NCBI GenBank assembly: GCA_034408745.1
Contig: JAWXCM010000053.1
Coordinates: forward strand, 1-21,738
Direction of reading: 5' to 3'
Length of the DNA stretch: 21,738 nt
Origin: JAWXCM01 sp034408745
GTDB lineage: Bacteria > Acidobacteriota > Terriglobia > Bryobacterales > Bryobacteraceae
Shown: positions 1 to 7,245 of the stretch, one piece after another
Position numbering within the stretch: the stretch's first letter is position 1
How the letters are laid out: each line of letters starts with the position of its first letter
Made by a program: the position numbers and the translations under genes
The notes under the pieces: generated by a model
Told to the model about the DNA's origin: nothing
Databases searched by the model: none
Seen by the model: the letters and a program-made list of their open reading frames with translations, nothing else

Positions 1-1057
1 CGATTCCAAGGAATCCCAGCCCATCGCAAATCCGGGCGCGGACGGTGGGCACGTTCTCTCCGATGCCGCCAGCGAACACCAGCGTGTCCAGTCCGCCCAG
101 CGCCGCCGCGAATGCGCCGATCCATTTCTTGACCTGGTAGCAAAACAGCGCGACCGCTTCGGCCGCCCGAACGTCGTGCTCTTCACGATCGAGCAAGTCA
201 CGCATGTCGGAACTGGTTTCCGACACGCCGAGCAGCCCGGACTGGAAATTGACCATCTCATTGAATCCTTTTGCATCAAGGCCCTCAGTGCATGCCAGAT
301 ACCAGGCGAGTCCGGGATCGAGATCGCCGGAGCGGGTGCTCATGGGCACTCCGGCTGTCGGAGTAAAACTCATGCTCGTGTCGACGGGTTTGCCGTCACT
401 CACCGCCGCCAGGCTCGCACCGCTGCCGAGGTGCGCGAGGATGACCCGGCCCTGTGCCGCTTCCAATCCAGCCAGGCGGGCCAGTTCTCCCATGAGAAAC
501 TCATACGACAACCCGTGGAACCCGTACCGCCGCACACCCTGCTCCTCGTAGCGGCGCGGGATCGGCAAGAGCTGCGCCACGCGTGGCAGATCATGGTGAA
601 ACGCCGTGTCGAAACACGCCACTTGAGTCAGGTCAGGAAAGCGCCGATGAAATGACTCGGTCAACAGGATCTCCTCCGGCAGGTGCCTGGGATCAAACGC
701 ACTGAGCTGATGCAACTCCGCAATCATCTCCAGCGTGATTCGCTGCGGCTTGTAATACTTCGGTCCGCCGTGCACGATGCGATGCCCAACCGCGGTCAAT
801 CCATCGCGCCCGCCGCCTTCCTCGATCCAGTCCATAAGAACGCCCACCGCCGCGGTATGATCCGGCGCTTTCACTGACCGCGAAGAGTTGTCCGCCTGGT
901 TCAAGCCTTTCACGCGCAAGGTGGCCGCCGGCGATCCAATCCGCTCAATCCAGCCCTCCAGAATCTGTCGGAGCGAGTCACCGGCCTCGAACACCGCGAA
1001 CTTGATGCTCGACGAGCCGCCATTGATGGTCAGGATGCGTGGGTTAGCCGGTTTCAT
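1..1057 (-). CDS. ackA: Acetate kinase, C-terminus missing at the window edge
   Basis: Converts acetyl phosphate and ADP to acetate and ATP in the cytoplasm; here it probably works behind a phosphoketolase or phosphotransacetylase. The reverse strand is open from ATG 1057 to the left edge, about 352 codons of the roughly 400 usual for the family. Visible family motifs are the N-terminal phosphate-binding stretch ILTINGGSSSIKF, then HRIVHGG, RYGFHGLSY, AHLGSGASLAAV, DTSMSFTP, MSTRSGDLDPG and, near the edge, FAGGIGENVP. Several differ from the common E. coli wording (AHLGSG for AHLGNG, HGLSY for HGTSH), which suggests a divergent subfamily. An in-frame ATG at 1075 would add six residues; neither start has a strong Shine-Dalgarno. 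The start overlaps the end of the upstream HAD fragment by 14 bases, so translation was probably coupled. Confidence 0.93.
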   Translation of the reverse strand, partial: MKPANPRILTINGGSSSIKFAVFEAGDSLRQILEGWIERIGSPAATLRVKGLNQADNSSRSVKAPDHTAAVGVLMDWIEEGGGRDGLTAVGHRIVHGGPKYYKPQRITLEMIAELHQLSAFDPRHLPEEILLTESFHRRFPDLTQVACFDTAFHHDLPRVAQLLPIPRRYEEQGVRRYGFHGLSYEFLMGELARLAGLEAAQGRVILAHLGSGASLAAVSDGKPVDTSMSFTPTAGVPMSTRSGDLDPGLAWYLACTEGLDAKGFNEMVNFQSGLLGVSETSSDMRDLLDREEHDVRAAEAVALFCYQVKKWIGAFAAALGGLDTLVFAGGIGENVPTVRARICDGLGFLGI

Positions 1058-1190
1058 GGATAACTTCTTCGTCATGCTGCAATCCGAACGAAGCCAGTTT
1101 CTCGCACGTGGATCTGTAGTCCGTGAGAAGAATGCTGCGAATCCCCAAACCCTCCGCGATCTGGATGAACATCGGGGTGTTTTCGATATT
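1044..1190 (-). pseudogene. HAD-family hydrolase, C-terminal remnant
   Basis: About 48 residues at the end of an open frame (longest form starts at 1286) resemble the C-terminus of HAD-IA phosphatases. The stretch NIENTPMFIQIAEGLGIRSI followed by LLTDYRSTCEKLASFGL lines up with the usual motif IV region (D-N/D-x-x-x-N-x-x-x-A-x-x-x-G) and the final helix. No motif I (DxDGT) or phosphatase core lies upstream. The residues before 1190 (FVIFDFKCLRSLEWTSP) do not look like the family, so the gene has lost its front. It ends 14 bases inside ackA. HAD phosphatases are known beside phosphoketolase/acetate kinase genes, which fits the remnant idea. The call rests on pattern memory only. Confidence 0.45.
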
Positions 1191-1286
1191 GCTGAGTTGG
1201 TGCCTGGGCGATGTCCATTCGAGCGATCGCAGGCATTTGAAGTCAAAAATCACGAAGCGTCTTCCTGGGAGCAACGCCCAACGCAC

Positions 1287-1405
1287 CGTTCCGGGACGAC
1301 CTCATCGTCCGGCGGCGAGCCGAAATACACAGTCTCCATGAAATGTTCGGTCCCCGACCACAGTGCGCACATGCCTTCGCCATGCGCGCCTGTGATCTGT
1401 CGGCC
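1287..1405. other. Short unexplained stretch between the CBS gene and the HAD remnant
   Basis: No gene is recognised here. On the minus strand one frame encodes about 40 residues from ATG 1372 to a stop at 1250 (containing LWSGTEHFMETVYFGSPPDD), which reads like natural protein but matches nothing I know. It probably belongs to the same decayed material as the HAD fragment. Confidence 0.3.
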
Positions 1406-1789
1406 TTACATCTCCCCCAGGTGCCGGGAGCTGATTGTTCCGTGGCAACAGCCTCCCTCGTCCACAACGGGCAGACTGGTTGCCTGATGTTTGTCGAGTT
1501 TGCGCCGGGCTTCATCAAGGGGTTCATTCATGCCGCAGCATGCGGACACGGGACTCATGACCTCTTCAACCGGAACCTCCGAAGGCCGTCGGTTCTCGGC
1601 TACCACGCGATGACTCAAGTCGCGTTCGGTCACGACCCCCACCAGGCGACGGCTCTGTTTGTCTTCCACGACGGGCACGCACCCGCATCCCGTTTTGTGC
1701 ATCGTCAGCGCGGCACCCTGTGATGTCTCGCGCGGCGTGCAGCACGAATCTGCCGAAACCGGTTCCATCTTGTCTTTACAACAGCTCAT
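1406..1789 (-). CDS. CBS-domain pair protein
   Basis: A 127-residue protein made of one CBS pair, the module that binds adenine nucleotides and senses energy state. Repeat 1 runs from about residue 18 (CTPRETSQGAALTMHKTGCGCVPVV) to GVVTERDLSHRVV. Repeat 2 starts at EVMSP and ends at ATSLPVVDEGGCCHGTISSRHL. The fold is typical of small stand-alone CBS proteins found near phosphoketolase, PRC-barrel and stress genes. The N-terminus is cysteine-rich (CC at 3-4 and 16-17, CGC near 35), and CC recurs in repeat 2, more than usual. The ATG overlaps the last codons of the phosphoglucomutase remnant (its stop lies at 1776-1778), and an AGGAGAA-type ribosome site sits just upstream within that remnant. 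Confidence 0.85.
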   Translation of the reverse strand: MSCCKDKMEPVSADSCCTPRETSQGAALTMHKTGCGCVPVVEDKQSRRLVGVVTERDLSHRVVAENRRPSEVPVEEVMSPVSACCGMNEPLDEARRKLDKHQATSLPVVDEGGCCHGTISSRHLGEM

Positions 1790-2117
1790 TTGACTTCTCC
1801 TTAATCCTGTCAGGTGACCCTGGCGCCAAAGCCAGAGTCTCGTTTACGATCGCCTGCGCTTCTTCCACGATGCGCCGCAGATGATCCGTGCCCTGGAAGC
1901 TCCCCGCGTAAATCTTGTAGATATGCTCGGTTCCTGACGGACGCGCCGCTAACCATCCGCTCTTCGCTGCAACCTTAAGGCCGCCAATGGGCGCGCCGTT
2001 GCCTGGGGCGTTTGTGAGGATCGTCTCGATCTTCTCGCCAGCCAGATCCTTGGACCGGACCTGCTGCGGTGAGAGCCTTTCAAGAGTCGCTTTTTGCTCC
2101 GGGGTAGCCGGCGGGCA
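1776..2117 (-). pseudogene. pgm: Phosphoglucomutase, C-terminal remnant
   Basis: About 113 codons match the C-terminal domain IV of alpha-D-glucose-phosphate-specific phosphoglucomutase. They read PATPEQKATLERLSPQQV, then LAGEKIETILTNAPGNGAPI, GGLKV, and the phosphate-binding loop AARPSGTEHIYKIYAGSF, followed by the terminal helix. The full enzyme is about 545 residues; the active-site serine, metal-binding and sugar-binding domains are absent. There is no start codon for this piece. Reading upstream in the same frame, the only codons before the match are FQRGRACP and then the TGA that ends the PRC-barrel gene. The 5' four-fifths of pgm was therefore probably deleted, with a junction at about 2115-2135. 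The remnant ends inside the CBS gene start, so the original pgm-CBS operon junction survives. Confidence 0.82.
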
Positions 2118-2135
2118 CGCACGCCCCCTCTGAAA

Positions 2136-2903
2136 TCACCCTTGTCCTGAGTGAGGCAGTTCCTCCGCCCAATACCCCTCGCGGTCGCAGTGCCGATGCA
2201 GCCTCGTTTCGTAATCGCGTGTGATGAGAGCTTCTTCCGTATATTCGGGCCCCTGCTTGATGGTTTCGCGAGTCAGGTTGATAAAGACTTTCGATTCTTC
2301 CCAACTAATTCGCTCAATCCATCGCGTTGAAATCAGGACCTTTTTGCCCGGCCACCAGTTTCCCGTATCAACGATTAAGTAACGAATGGCCCACGTCTCG
2401 TCATCAACGACAAAATCTTCGACGTCGCCGATCACTCCGTCCTGTGCCTGGATAGTCCGGCCAGTGACATCCTGCGTGCTGCGAAGGTGAGGATCGTCAT
2501 TTTCTTTGTGACGGGTGGTTTCGGACCATCCACCTTGTCCGCGAACAGGATAGCCTGCGGATCCCCACATGTACGGGCCGCCCCAGTATCCCGGCCAGCC
2601 GTAATAGGGGTAGTACTGCATTTCGTACTGGCGGGAAACTGGTTTGTCGGCATCGAGGGATGGACTGTTCTCGATCTGCTTTCTGGTCAGGTCCACCGGG
2701 ATGATCTTGTCATCCGTGCGGGCCGGGTCCAGTGCGTAAGGCGAAATGAGAACCTGCCGACCGCTCAGCCAGCCGCCTGTGTCAGCAACGAGGTATCGAA
2801 CCGCCCAACTCTGGTCATCGAAGTAAAACTCTTTGACCTTGCCGATCTCCCCATCGCTGGCGCTCAGCTTGTATCCTTTTAGATCTTTGGTTTGTCGTAG
2901 CAT
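2136..2903 (-). CDS. Double PRC-barrel domain protein
   Basis: A 255-residue soluble protein with two PRC-barrel domains, small beta barrels best known from photosynthetic reaction centre H subunits and RimM, and common in stress-induced bacterial proteins of unknown exact role. Domain 1 (about residues 1-85) has LKGYKLSASDGEIGKVKEFY, WAVRYLVADTGGW and VLISPYAL. Domain 2 (about 142-230) repeats the pattern with VTGRTIQAQDGVIGDVEDFV, WAIRYLIVDTGNW and VLISTRWI. The linker (about 93-130) is rich in Tyr, Trp and Gly. The start is supported by AAAGGAG at 2914-2920 on the minus strand, about ten bases from ATG 2903. No signal peptide is seen. The gene lies directly before the pgm remnant. Confidence 0.85.
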   Translation of the reverse strand: MLRQTKDLKGYKLSASDGEIGKVKEFYFDDQSWAVRYLVADTGGWLSGRQVLISPYALDPARTDDKIIPVDLTRKQIENSPSLDADKPVSRQYEMQYYPYYGWPGYWGGPYMWGSAGYPVRGQGGWSETTRHKENDDPHLRSTQDVTGRTIQAQDGVIGDVEDFVVDDETWAIRYLIVDTGNWWPGKKVLISTRWIERISWEESKVFINLTRETIKQGPEYTEEALITRDYETRLHRHCDREGYWAEELPHSGQG

Positions 2904-3065
2904 AAGATGTGTTCTCCTTTAAGCTCCTTTCGTCGCGTGCGACGAGCCCACCGCTGGACAATCCAGATCGTGCGTGGAGGCAGCGGTGTCATTTGAAGTA
3001 GTCGCCACAGGACCGAAGCGACTCTTCGTGGGATATCGTGGCGCGCGACAAGCATTCTGTCCTGC
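2904..3065. promoter_or_regulatory. Intergenic region with a palindrome upstream of the PRC gene
   Basis: This 162-base gap holds no gene. At 2930-2945 there is a near-perfect palindrome (TCGTCGC-GT-GCGACGA) ten bases upstream of two tandem AAAGGAG-like sequences before the PRC ATG. It could be an operator or a terminator for the upstream Met-rich gene. It lacks a T-tract in the minus direction, so a simple intrinsic terminator is not supported. Confidence 0.35.
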
Positions 3066-3557
3066 TTAATGGTCCTTGTGGGCGCCCGCCGAGTCTTCGT
3101 TCATGCCCTTCATGCCCTTCATCATCGGGCATTGCGCCATGGACTCCTGCATCGCGGGGTTGCCGGATTGCGCCATGTGCTGGGCCATGTGCGCCATCTT
3201 CTGATCCTGCATCCCCGACATCTTCGCCATCGTCTGCGTTCGCTGGGTTGCCATCTCGTTGATGACTACGGCCATCGCATCGACCTTCGCGTTGCCTTTC
3301 GCAGCGTTCATGGCCGTCACCTTCTGATCGAGGCTCGCGCCCATGGTTTTCATGTCAGCCATCATTTGGCTGTGCATGGCCATCATCTGCCTGCAGTGAT
3401 CGCCCATATTCCCGCTCATCATGCCGCTCTTGCCGCCGGCCGCCTTTTTCCCGGCTTTGGGCGTACTCTGCTGCGCCAGAACACCGCTCGCCGTGAGCGC
3501 CGCCGCGAGCGCAAGTACCGGTAGTATCCGTGAAGTTGTCTTGACTAGTGATCGCAT
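3066..3557 (-). CDS. Exported methionine/histidine-rich protein
   Basis: A 163-residue protein with a clear Sec signal peptide (RSLVKTTSRILPVLALAAAL, cleavage probably near SGVLAQ). The mature part contains many Met and His residues in helical repeats: GMMSGNMGDHCRQMMAMHSQ, MMADMKTMG, MAHMAQHMAQS and CPMMKGMKGM, ending GAHKDH. Clusters like these often bind copper or other soft metals in the periplasm, but the family is not one I can name and metal binding is inference. The start at 3557 is chosen over an open extension to 3629 because GGAGAG lies seven bases upstream of ATG 3557 and the signal peptide begins right there. A tandem palindromic repeat lies 23-45 bases upstream. Confidence 0.75.
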   Translation of the reverse strand: MRSLVKTTSRILPVLALAAALTASGVLAQQSTPKAGKKAAGGKSGMMSGNMGDHCRQMMAMHSQMMADMKTMGASLDQKVTAMNAAKGNAKVDAMAVVINEMATQRTQTMAKMSGMQDQKMAHMAQHMAQSGNPAMQESMAQCPMMKGMKGMNEDSAGAHKDH

Positions 3558-3579
3558 AAATGTACTCTCCTGCATTAGG

Positions 3580-3602
3580 GGGCGTAGCCCTGGGCGTAGC
3601 CC
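3580..3602. repeat. Tandem copies of a GGGCGTAGCCC palindrome
   Basis: The 11-base element GGGCGTAGCCC occurs at 3580-3590 and again at 3592-3602, separated by one base. Each copy is an interrupted palindrome (GGGC/GCCC around GTA). The pair lies in the 5' leader of the Met-rich gene, 23 bases from its ATG. It could form two small hairpins or be a dimeric protein-binding site. Confidence 0.6.
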
Positions 3603-3724
3603 CTCTAACGGTTTGCTGTCGCCAATCACTTCTCGCGAGGCACGTGGTGTGCCATTTTGTATTTCCCGCCGTTTGTAAGATCCCCGAGGAATCCAGACGC
3701 TCCCGCACCCGCTCCTTGTTACGG

Positions 3725-3811
3725 GTGATGGTAAGCATTACGCGGTTCCTCACCGAGCAGCTCAAGCTCAAGGTGAATCAGCTGAAGAGCGCGGTGGCGC
3801 GGTTCGAATGA
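3725..3811 (+). pseudogene. ltrA: Group II intron reverse transcriptase/maturase fragment
   Basis: About 27 residues (RVMVSITRFLTEQLKLKVNQ followed by LKSAVARFE and a stop) match a conserved part of LtrA-type intron reverse transcriptases, where the catalytic YADD region is followed by a helix and then by KLKVNxxKSAVxRPWxRKFLGF. Neither the YADD motif upstream nor the RPW-KFLG and maturase domains downstream are present. No intron domain V hairpin was recognised nearby. This is therefore a short relic showing that a group II intron once sat here. Confidence 0.6.
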
Positions 3812-4124
3812 CCAGGACGAATCAGGTCCTCGATACGTTAGGGCCGAAGATCCTGATCTGTTTGTGTGGTCGGCCTGTGAAGCCGCGGCTGGCTGGCGCG
3901 TACACGTATGGGGGCGACATGCGCCTGAGCTCGATTGGTTTCTCAGGGCATTGGGCGGGGCCAGTGAGTACCTGGATGAAGAACATGGGATCCGGGCAGT
4001 GGTTGTGGATCTGTTGAGGGAGTATCGGGAAAAGAACGTCGTTGAGAGGTTAGGGAGAAGGTATTGGGGGTGGAAGGGTCTGTGTATCGTATTCTTTGCC
4101 GCCGCGCCCCCGGAAGCGGGTTGA
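3786..4124 (+). other. Unidentified open stretch, possible gene fragment
   Basis: An open frame runs from 3786 to a stop at 4124, with GTG 3864 as one possible start. The middle (HAPELDWFLRALGGASEYL, then GIRAVVVDLLREYREKNVVE) reads as plausible helical protein with few rare residues. I do not recognise the family, there is no ribosome-binding site, and the frame begins inside the intron relic. It is more likely the remains of a gene than a functional one. Confidence 0.25.
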
Positions 4125-4305
4125 CAGAAAGCCGGTGGGCGGACGCGATCAGATCGCAGTCGACCTGCAGAATACCGGGTTCACGTTCCGGATGGCGCGG
4201 AAGACTGTCGACACCGTTCTTGCTGTCTGCGTGGAAGGGCTTTAGAAGGACGGGAAGGCAGAGACGCCGCTGGGGACGTTTGTCGTTGTTCACGGGACGA
4301 CCTGA
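4120..4305 (+). pseudogene. HU/IHF-like DNA-binding protein remnant, interrupted by a stop
   Basis: The frame reads DRKPVGGRDQIAVDLQNTGF, then TFRMARKTVDTVLAVCVEGL, then TAG at 4243-4245, then KDGKAETPLGTFVVVHGTT and TGA at 4303-4305. This follows the N-terminal half of HU-type proteins: a first helix, a second helix with regularly spaced Val/Leu ending in EGL-KxG, and a GTF turn before the DNA-binding arm. The stop sits where a leucine-lysine pair would be expected, and the arm and C-terminal helix are missing. No start codon or ribosome site is evident. The resemblance is moderate. Confidence 0.35.
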
Positions 4306-4527
4306 CTCACATCCGGCGGTCGGCACGCTGCTCCAGTCGCCGGCGGGTAACACCGCGGCGATCTTCGGAACGGCTCCTGTGGGTACCGCAATCGCTGGCA
4401 CCATCGGGTACAACCCCCCGGCGGCCCAAACCCGTCACGTGATCACGGATCTGACTCCGTCTTCCGGTTCTCTCATTCAGCGTCACGTCAGCCGGCGTGG
4501 TGCAACCCTAAGCGGCAGGAACGGCTT
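4306..4527. other. No gene recognised
   Basis: This stretch follows the HU-like remnant. Both strands have only short or low-quality frames. The plus-strand open frame over 4064-4570 crosses the HU-like remnant in a different frame, is Arg/Ser/Pro-rich and has no domain, so it is not taken as a gene. Confidence 0.4.
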
Positions 4528-4779
4528 TCAGGCGCATCCCGCAGTGCCGATCCGTTCTTCGATTGCGTAGAGCAGGTTGCTGAGGAAGGCTGCGTTGGCC
4601 AGCAGTATGGACAGGTCGAACCGCATGCCCTCGCCCAGCATCACATCGGCGACGCTCTCTGCCTGCACCAGCTCCCATCGCAGTTCCGGATCCGCGGTAG
4701 AGAAGCGAAGGTTCTGCGCCCGCTGCCGCAGCAACATCAGGCGGGAACCAATATCCACAACTTCCTTTGAAGAGTCCAT
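4528..4779 (-). CDS. Small helical protein of unknown function
   Basis: An 83-residue product beginning MDSSKEVVDIGSRLMLLRQR and ending in an aliphatic helix (LSILLANAAFLSNLLYAIEE). It is likely soluble and all-helical; I do not recognise a family. The frame stays open upstream as far as 5115, but that extension lies opposite the PQQ dehydrogenase and looks like antisense read-through, so the ATG at 4779 is preferred. No clear Shine-Dalgarno precedes it. If real, it is divergent from the dehydrogenase gene, with 72 bases between the two starts. Confidence 0.4.
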   Translation of the reverse strand: MDSSKEVVDIGSRLMLLRQRAQNLRFSTADPELRWELVQAESVADVMLGEGMRFDLSILLANAAFLSNLLYAIEERIGTAGCA

Positions 4780-4851
4780 CAGCCGTCGAAATGAGACGCC
4801 AGAATCGTACGTTTTGTAGCAGTCGTTAGTGCTGAAATAAAATAGCGAGCT

Positions 4852-7221
4852 ATGCCCGTTCGTCTCCTGTCGCTCTTCTTCGTCGTCCTCACCGTTGCTC
4901 CGGCTCAGGAGTGGCGATTCTACGGCGGCGACGCGGCGGGCAACAAGTTCTCCCCGCTCTCCCAGATCAACAAAAAGAACGTCAAAGACCTGAAAGTCGC
5001 CTGGATCTTCGACACGAAGGACATGTCCGACGGCAGCGTGTTCCCTGGCCGCTCGGCCTTTGAAACCACGCCACTGGTCGTCGATGGCGTGATGTACGTA
5101 CCGTCCTCCTTCCACCGGCTGTTCGCCCTCGACCCCGACACCGGCAAAATCCTCTGGCAGTTCGACTCGAAATTCGACCGGTACTCACGCGTGACGCTGC
5201 ACTTCAATCGCGGCGTGACGTACTGGACGGACGGCACCCGCAAGCGGCTGTTCCTCGGCACCCAGGAAGGGAAGCTGTTCTCCGTCGACGCGAAGACTGG
5301 CAAGCCCGATCCCGGCTTCGGCAATGAAGGCGTGCTCGACCTGCGCAAGGGCGTCGCGGACGACTTCCCCACCACGCCCTACGGCCTCACCTCCCCGGTC
5401 ACCGTCTGCCGCGACACCGTCGTCACCGGAGCCTGGATCGCAGACGGCGAGCCCCAGGGCCCCTCCGGAGACATACGCGGCTGGGACCCCCGAACCGGAG
5501 CCTTGAAGTGGACCTTCCACACAGTCCCGCGACCCGGCGAGTTCGGCCACGAGACGTGGGAGGGCGACTCCTGGAAGAAGCGCGGCGGAGCCAACGCGTG
5601 GTCCATCATGAGCGCCGATGAGAAGCTCGGCCTGGTCTACGTGCCGCTGACCTCGCCCGCCACTGACATGTTCGGAGCCGACCGCAGGGGCGACAACCTG
5701 TTCGGCGACTCGCTGGTAGCGCTCGACTGCAACACCGGACAGCGCCGCTGGCACTTCCAGACCGTGCATCACAATCTGTGGGATTACGACCTGCCCGCGC
5801 AGCCGCTCCTCTACACCGCCACCAAAGACGGTCGCCCTGTCGACGCCGTCGCGCAGATCACCAAGACCGGCTTCGTCTTCACATTCAATCGAGCCACGGG
5901 TGAGCCCATCCACCCGATCGAGGAACGGCCCATTCCGAAGAGCGCAATCCCGGGCGAAGCGACGTCGCCCACGCAGCCCGCGCCGGTGAAGCCGCCGCCC
6001 TTCGCGCGCCAGTCCTTCCGCATGAGCGAACTCACCAGCGTGACGCCGGAGAGTCGCGCCGAGTGCGTCGAAAAACTGAAGGGTGCCGAGGCGGAGGGCG
6101 ACCTGTTCCGCCCCATCACCGAAAAACCGACCGTCTTCTTCCCCGGCACCAACGGCGGCGCCAACTGGGGAGGCGGCTCGTTCGATCCCGCTACCGGAAC
6201 GCTCTACGTGAACTCGATGGACGTGGGCGGATTCACGCGCCTGATGAAACGGCCCGACGATGCGCGGATGCCGTATCGCAGCCAGGGCTTCGGCCGGTTC
6301 TGGGATTCGAACCTGTACTCGTGCCAGCAGCCGCCGTGGGGCTCGCTCACGGCCATCGATTTGAACAAGGGAGAGTTCCGTTGGCGCACGGTGCTCGGCG
6401 AATACGACGAACTTAAGGCGCGAGGCGTGCCAAAGACCGGAACCCCAAACCTGGGCGGCTCCATCGTCACAGCGGGCGGTCTCGTCTTCATCGCCGCCAC
6501 TAACGATCTGAAGTTCCGCGCGTTCGACAAGGACACTGGAGACGAGCTGTGGATGACGCGACTCCCCGCCAGCGGGCATGCCACGCCAATCACCTGGCGC
6601 AGTCCGAAAACCGGCAGGCAGTACGTGGCCATCGCAGCCGGAGGCGGCAACAAGTACAACAAGGTCTGGGACAGCAAGCTGATAGTCTTCGCGCTGCCGC
6701 GCAAGGGCGATTCGTCCGACCCGCTGGTCACGTCAGCCGCACCGATCCCCGCCGTCGCCCGGAATCGTGCCAACTACGCCGGGGCGAAGGAGAAGCTGCC
6801 CGTCGAAGTGGCGCCGCAGCCCGTCCCCTTCAGCCACAAGCTGCATCGCGACGCGCCGTGCAACACGTGCCATAAGACCGCGCTCACCGCTCAGCGCGCC
6901 AGCCTCCCCGCAGCCGCCGACTGCATGACCTGCCACAGAGCCGTAAAGCGCGACAGCCGGCAGGTGGCGCAGATCCGCACGTTCCTCGACGCGAAGATGC
7001 CGGTGCCCTGGGTGCGTGTCTATCGCAATCCGGATTTCGTGTTCTTCAGCCACGAGAAGCATGCCAAAGGGAAGGTCGCCTGCACCGAATGTCATGGGCC
7101 TGTGTCCACGCGCGACGTGCTCGCGAAAGAGGTGTCTACATCCATGGATGCCTGCATCGCATGCCACCGCCAGCGCAAAGCGTCGACCGAATGCAACGTC
7201 TGTCATGAGCTGGGGCAGTAG
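4852..7221 (+). CDS. PQQ-dependent dehydrogenase fused to a pentahaem cytochrome c domain
   Basis: A periplasmic quinoprotein of 789 residues. Residues 1-18 form a signal peptide ending in APAQ. About 20-635 form an eight-bladed PQQ propeller of the glucose/alcohol dehydrogenase type, with W-motif pieces such as LFALDPDTGKILWQFD, GDIRGWDPRTGALKWTFH, FQTVHHNLWDYDLPAQP, NWGGGSFDPATGTLYVNS and FRAFDKDTGDELW. HHNLWDYDLP is typical of the membrane glucose dehydrogenase side of the family. The last 150 residues carry five CxxCH haem sites at about 670, 691, 744, 768 and 781, and two FSH(K/E)xH stretches that may supply distal haem ligands, as in c7/c3-type cytochromes. Known fusions usually carry a single class I haem domain. 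The substrate is not evident. Downstream dehydrogenases follow on the same strand. Confidence 0.9.
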   Translation: MPVRLLSLFFVVLTVAPAQEWRFYGGDAAGNKFSPLSQINKKNVKDLKVAWIFDTKDMSDGSVFPGRSAFETTPLVVDGVMYVPSSFHRLFALDPDTGKILWQFDSKFDRYSRVTLHFNRGVTYWTDGTRKRLFLGTQEGKLFSVDAKTGKPDPGFGNEGVLDLRKGVADDFPTTPYGLTSPVTVCRDTVVTGAWIADGEPQGPSGDIRGWDPRTGALKWTFHTVPRPGEFGHETWEGDSWKKRGGANAWSIMSADEKLGLVYVPLTSPATDMFGADRRGDNLFGDSLVALDCNTGQRRWHFQTVHHNLWDYDLPAQPLLYTATKDGRPVDAVAQITKTGFVFTFNRATGEPIHPIEERPIPKSAIPGEATSPTQPAPVKPPPFARQSFRMSELTSVTPESRAECVEKLKGAEAEGDLFRPITEKPTVFFPGTNGGANWGGGSFDPATGTLYVNSMDVGGFTRLMKRPDDARMPYRSQGFGRFWDSNLYSCQQPPWGSLTAIDLNKGEFRWRTVLGEYDELKARGVPKTGTPNLGGSIVTAGGLVFIAATNDLKFRAFDKDTGDELWMTRLPASGHATPITWRSPKTGRQYVAIAAGGGNKYNKVWDSKLIVFALPRKGDSSDPLVTSAAPIPAVARNRANYAGAKEKLPVEVAPQPVPFSHKLHRDAPCNTCHKTALTAQRASLPAAADCMTCHRAVKRDSRQVAQIRTFLDAKMPVPWVRVYRNPDFVFFSHEKHAKGKVACTECHGPVSTRDVLAKEVSTSMDACIACHRQRKASTECNVCHELGQ

Positions 7222-7245
7222 TTCGATACGATAGTGCTCGCAATC

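Noticed and set aside
176..655. Plus-strand frames of 115-159 codons at the left end
   Set aside because: They are antisense to acetate kinase, whose motifs are continuous on the minus strand.
1243..1383. A small frame starting MAKACAHCGRGPNIS that resembles the start of ribosomal protein L28
   Set aside because: After the first dozen residues the L28 pattern (SHAHN, PNLQ, RVCTRC) is absent, and the frame sits in decayed sequence.
5185..6579. A 464-codon open frame on the minus strand opposite the PQQ dehydrogenase
   Set aside because: The plus strand carries clear PQQ propeller motifs throughout; the antisense frame has no recognisable domain.
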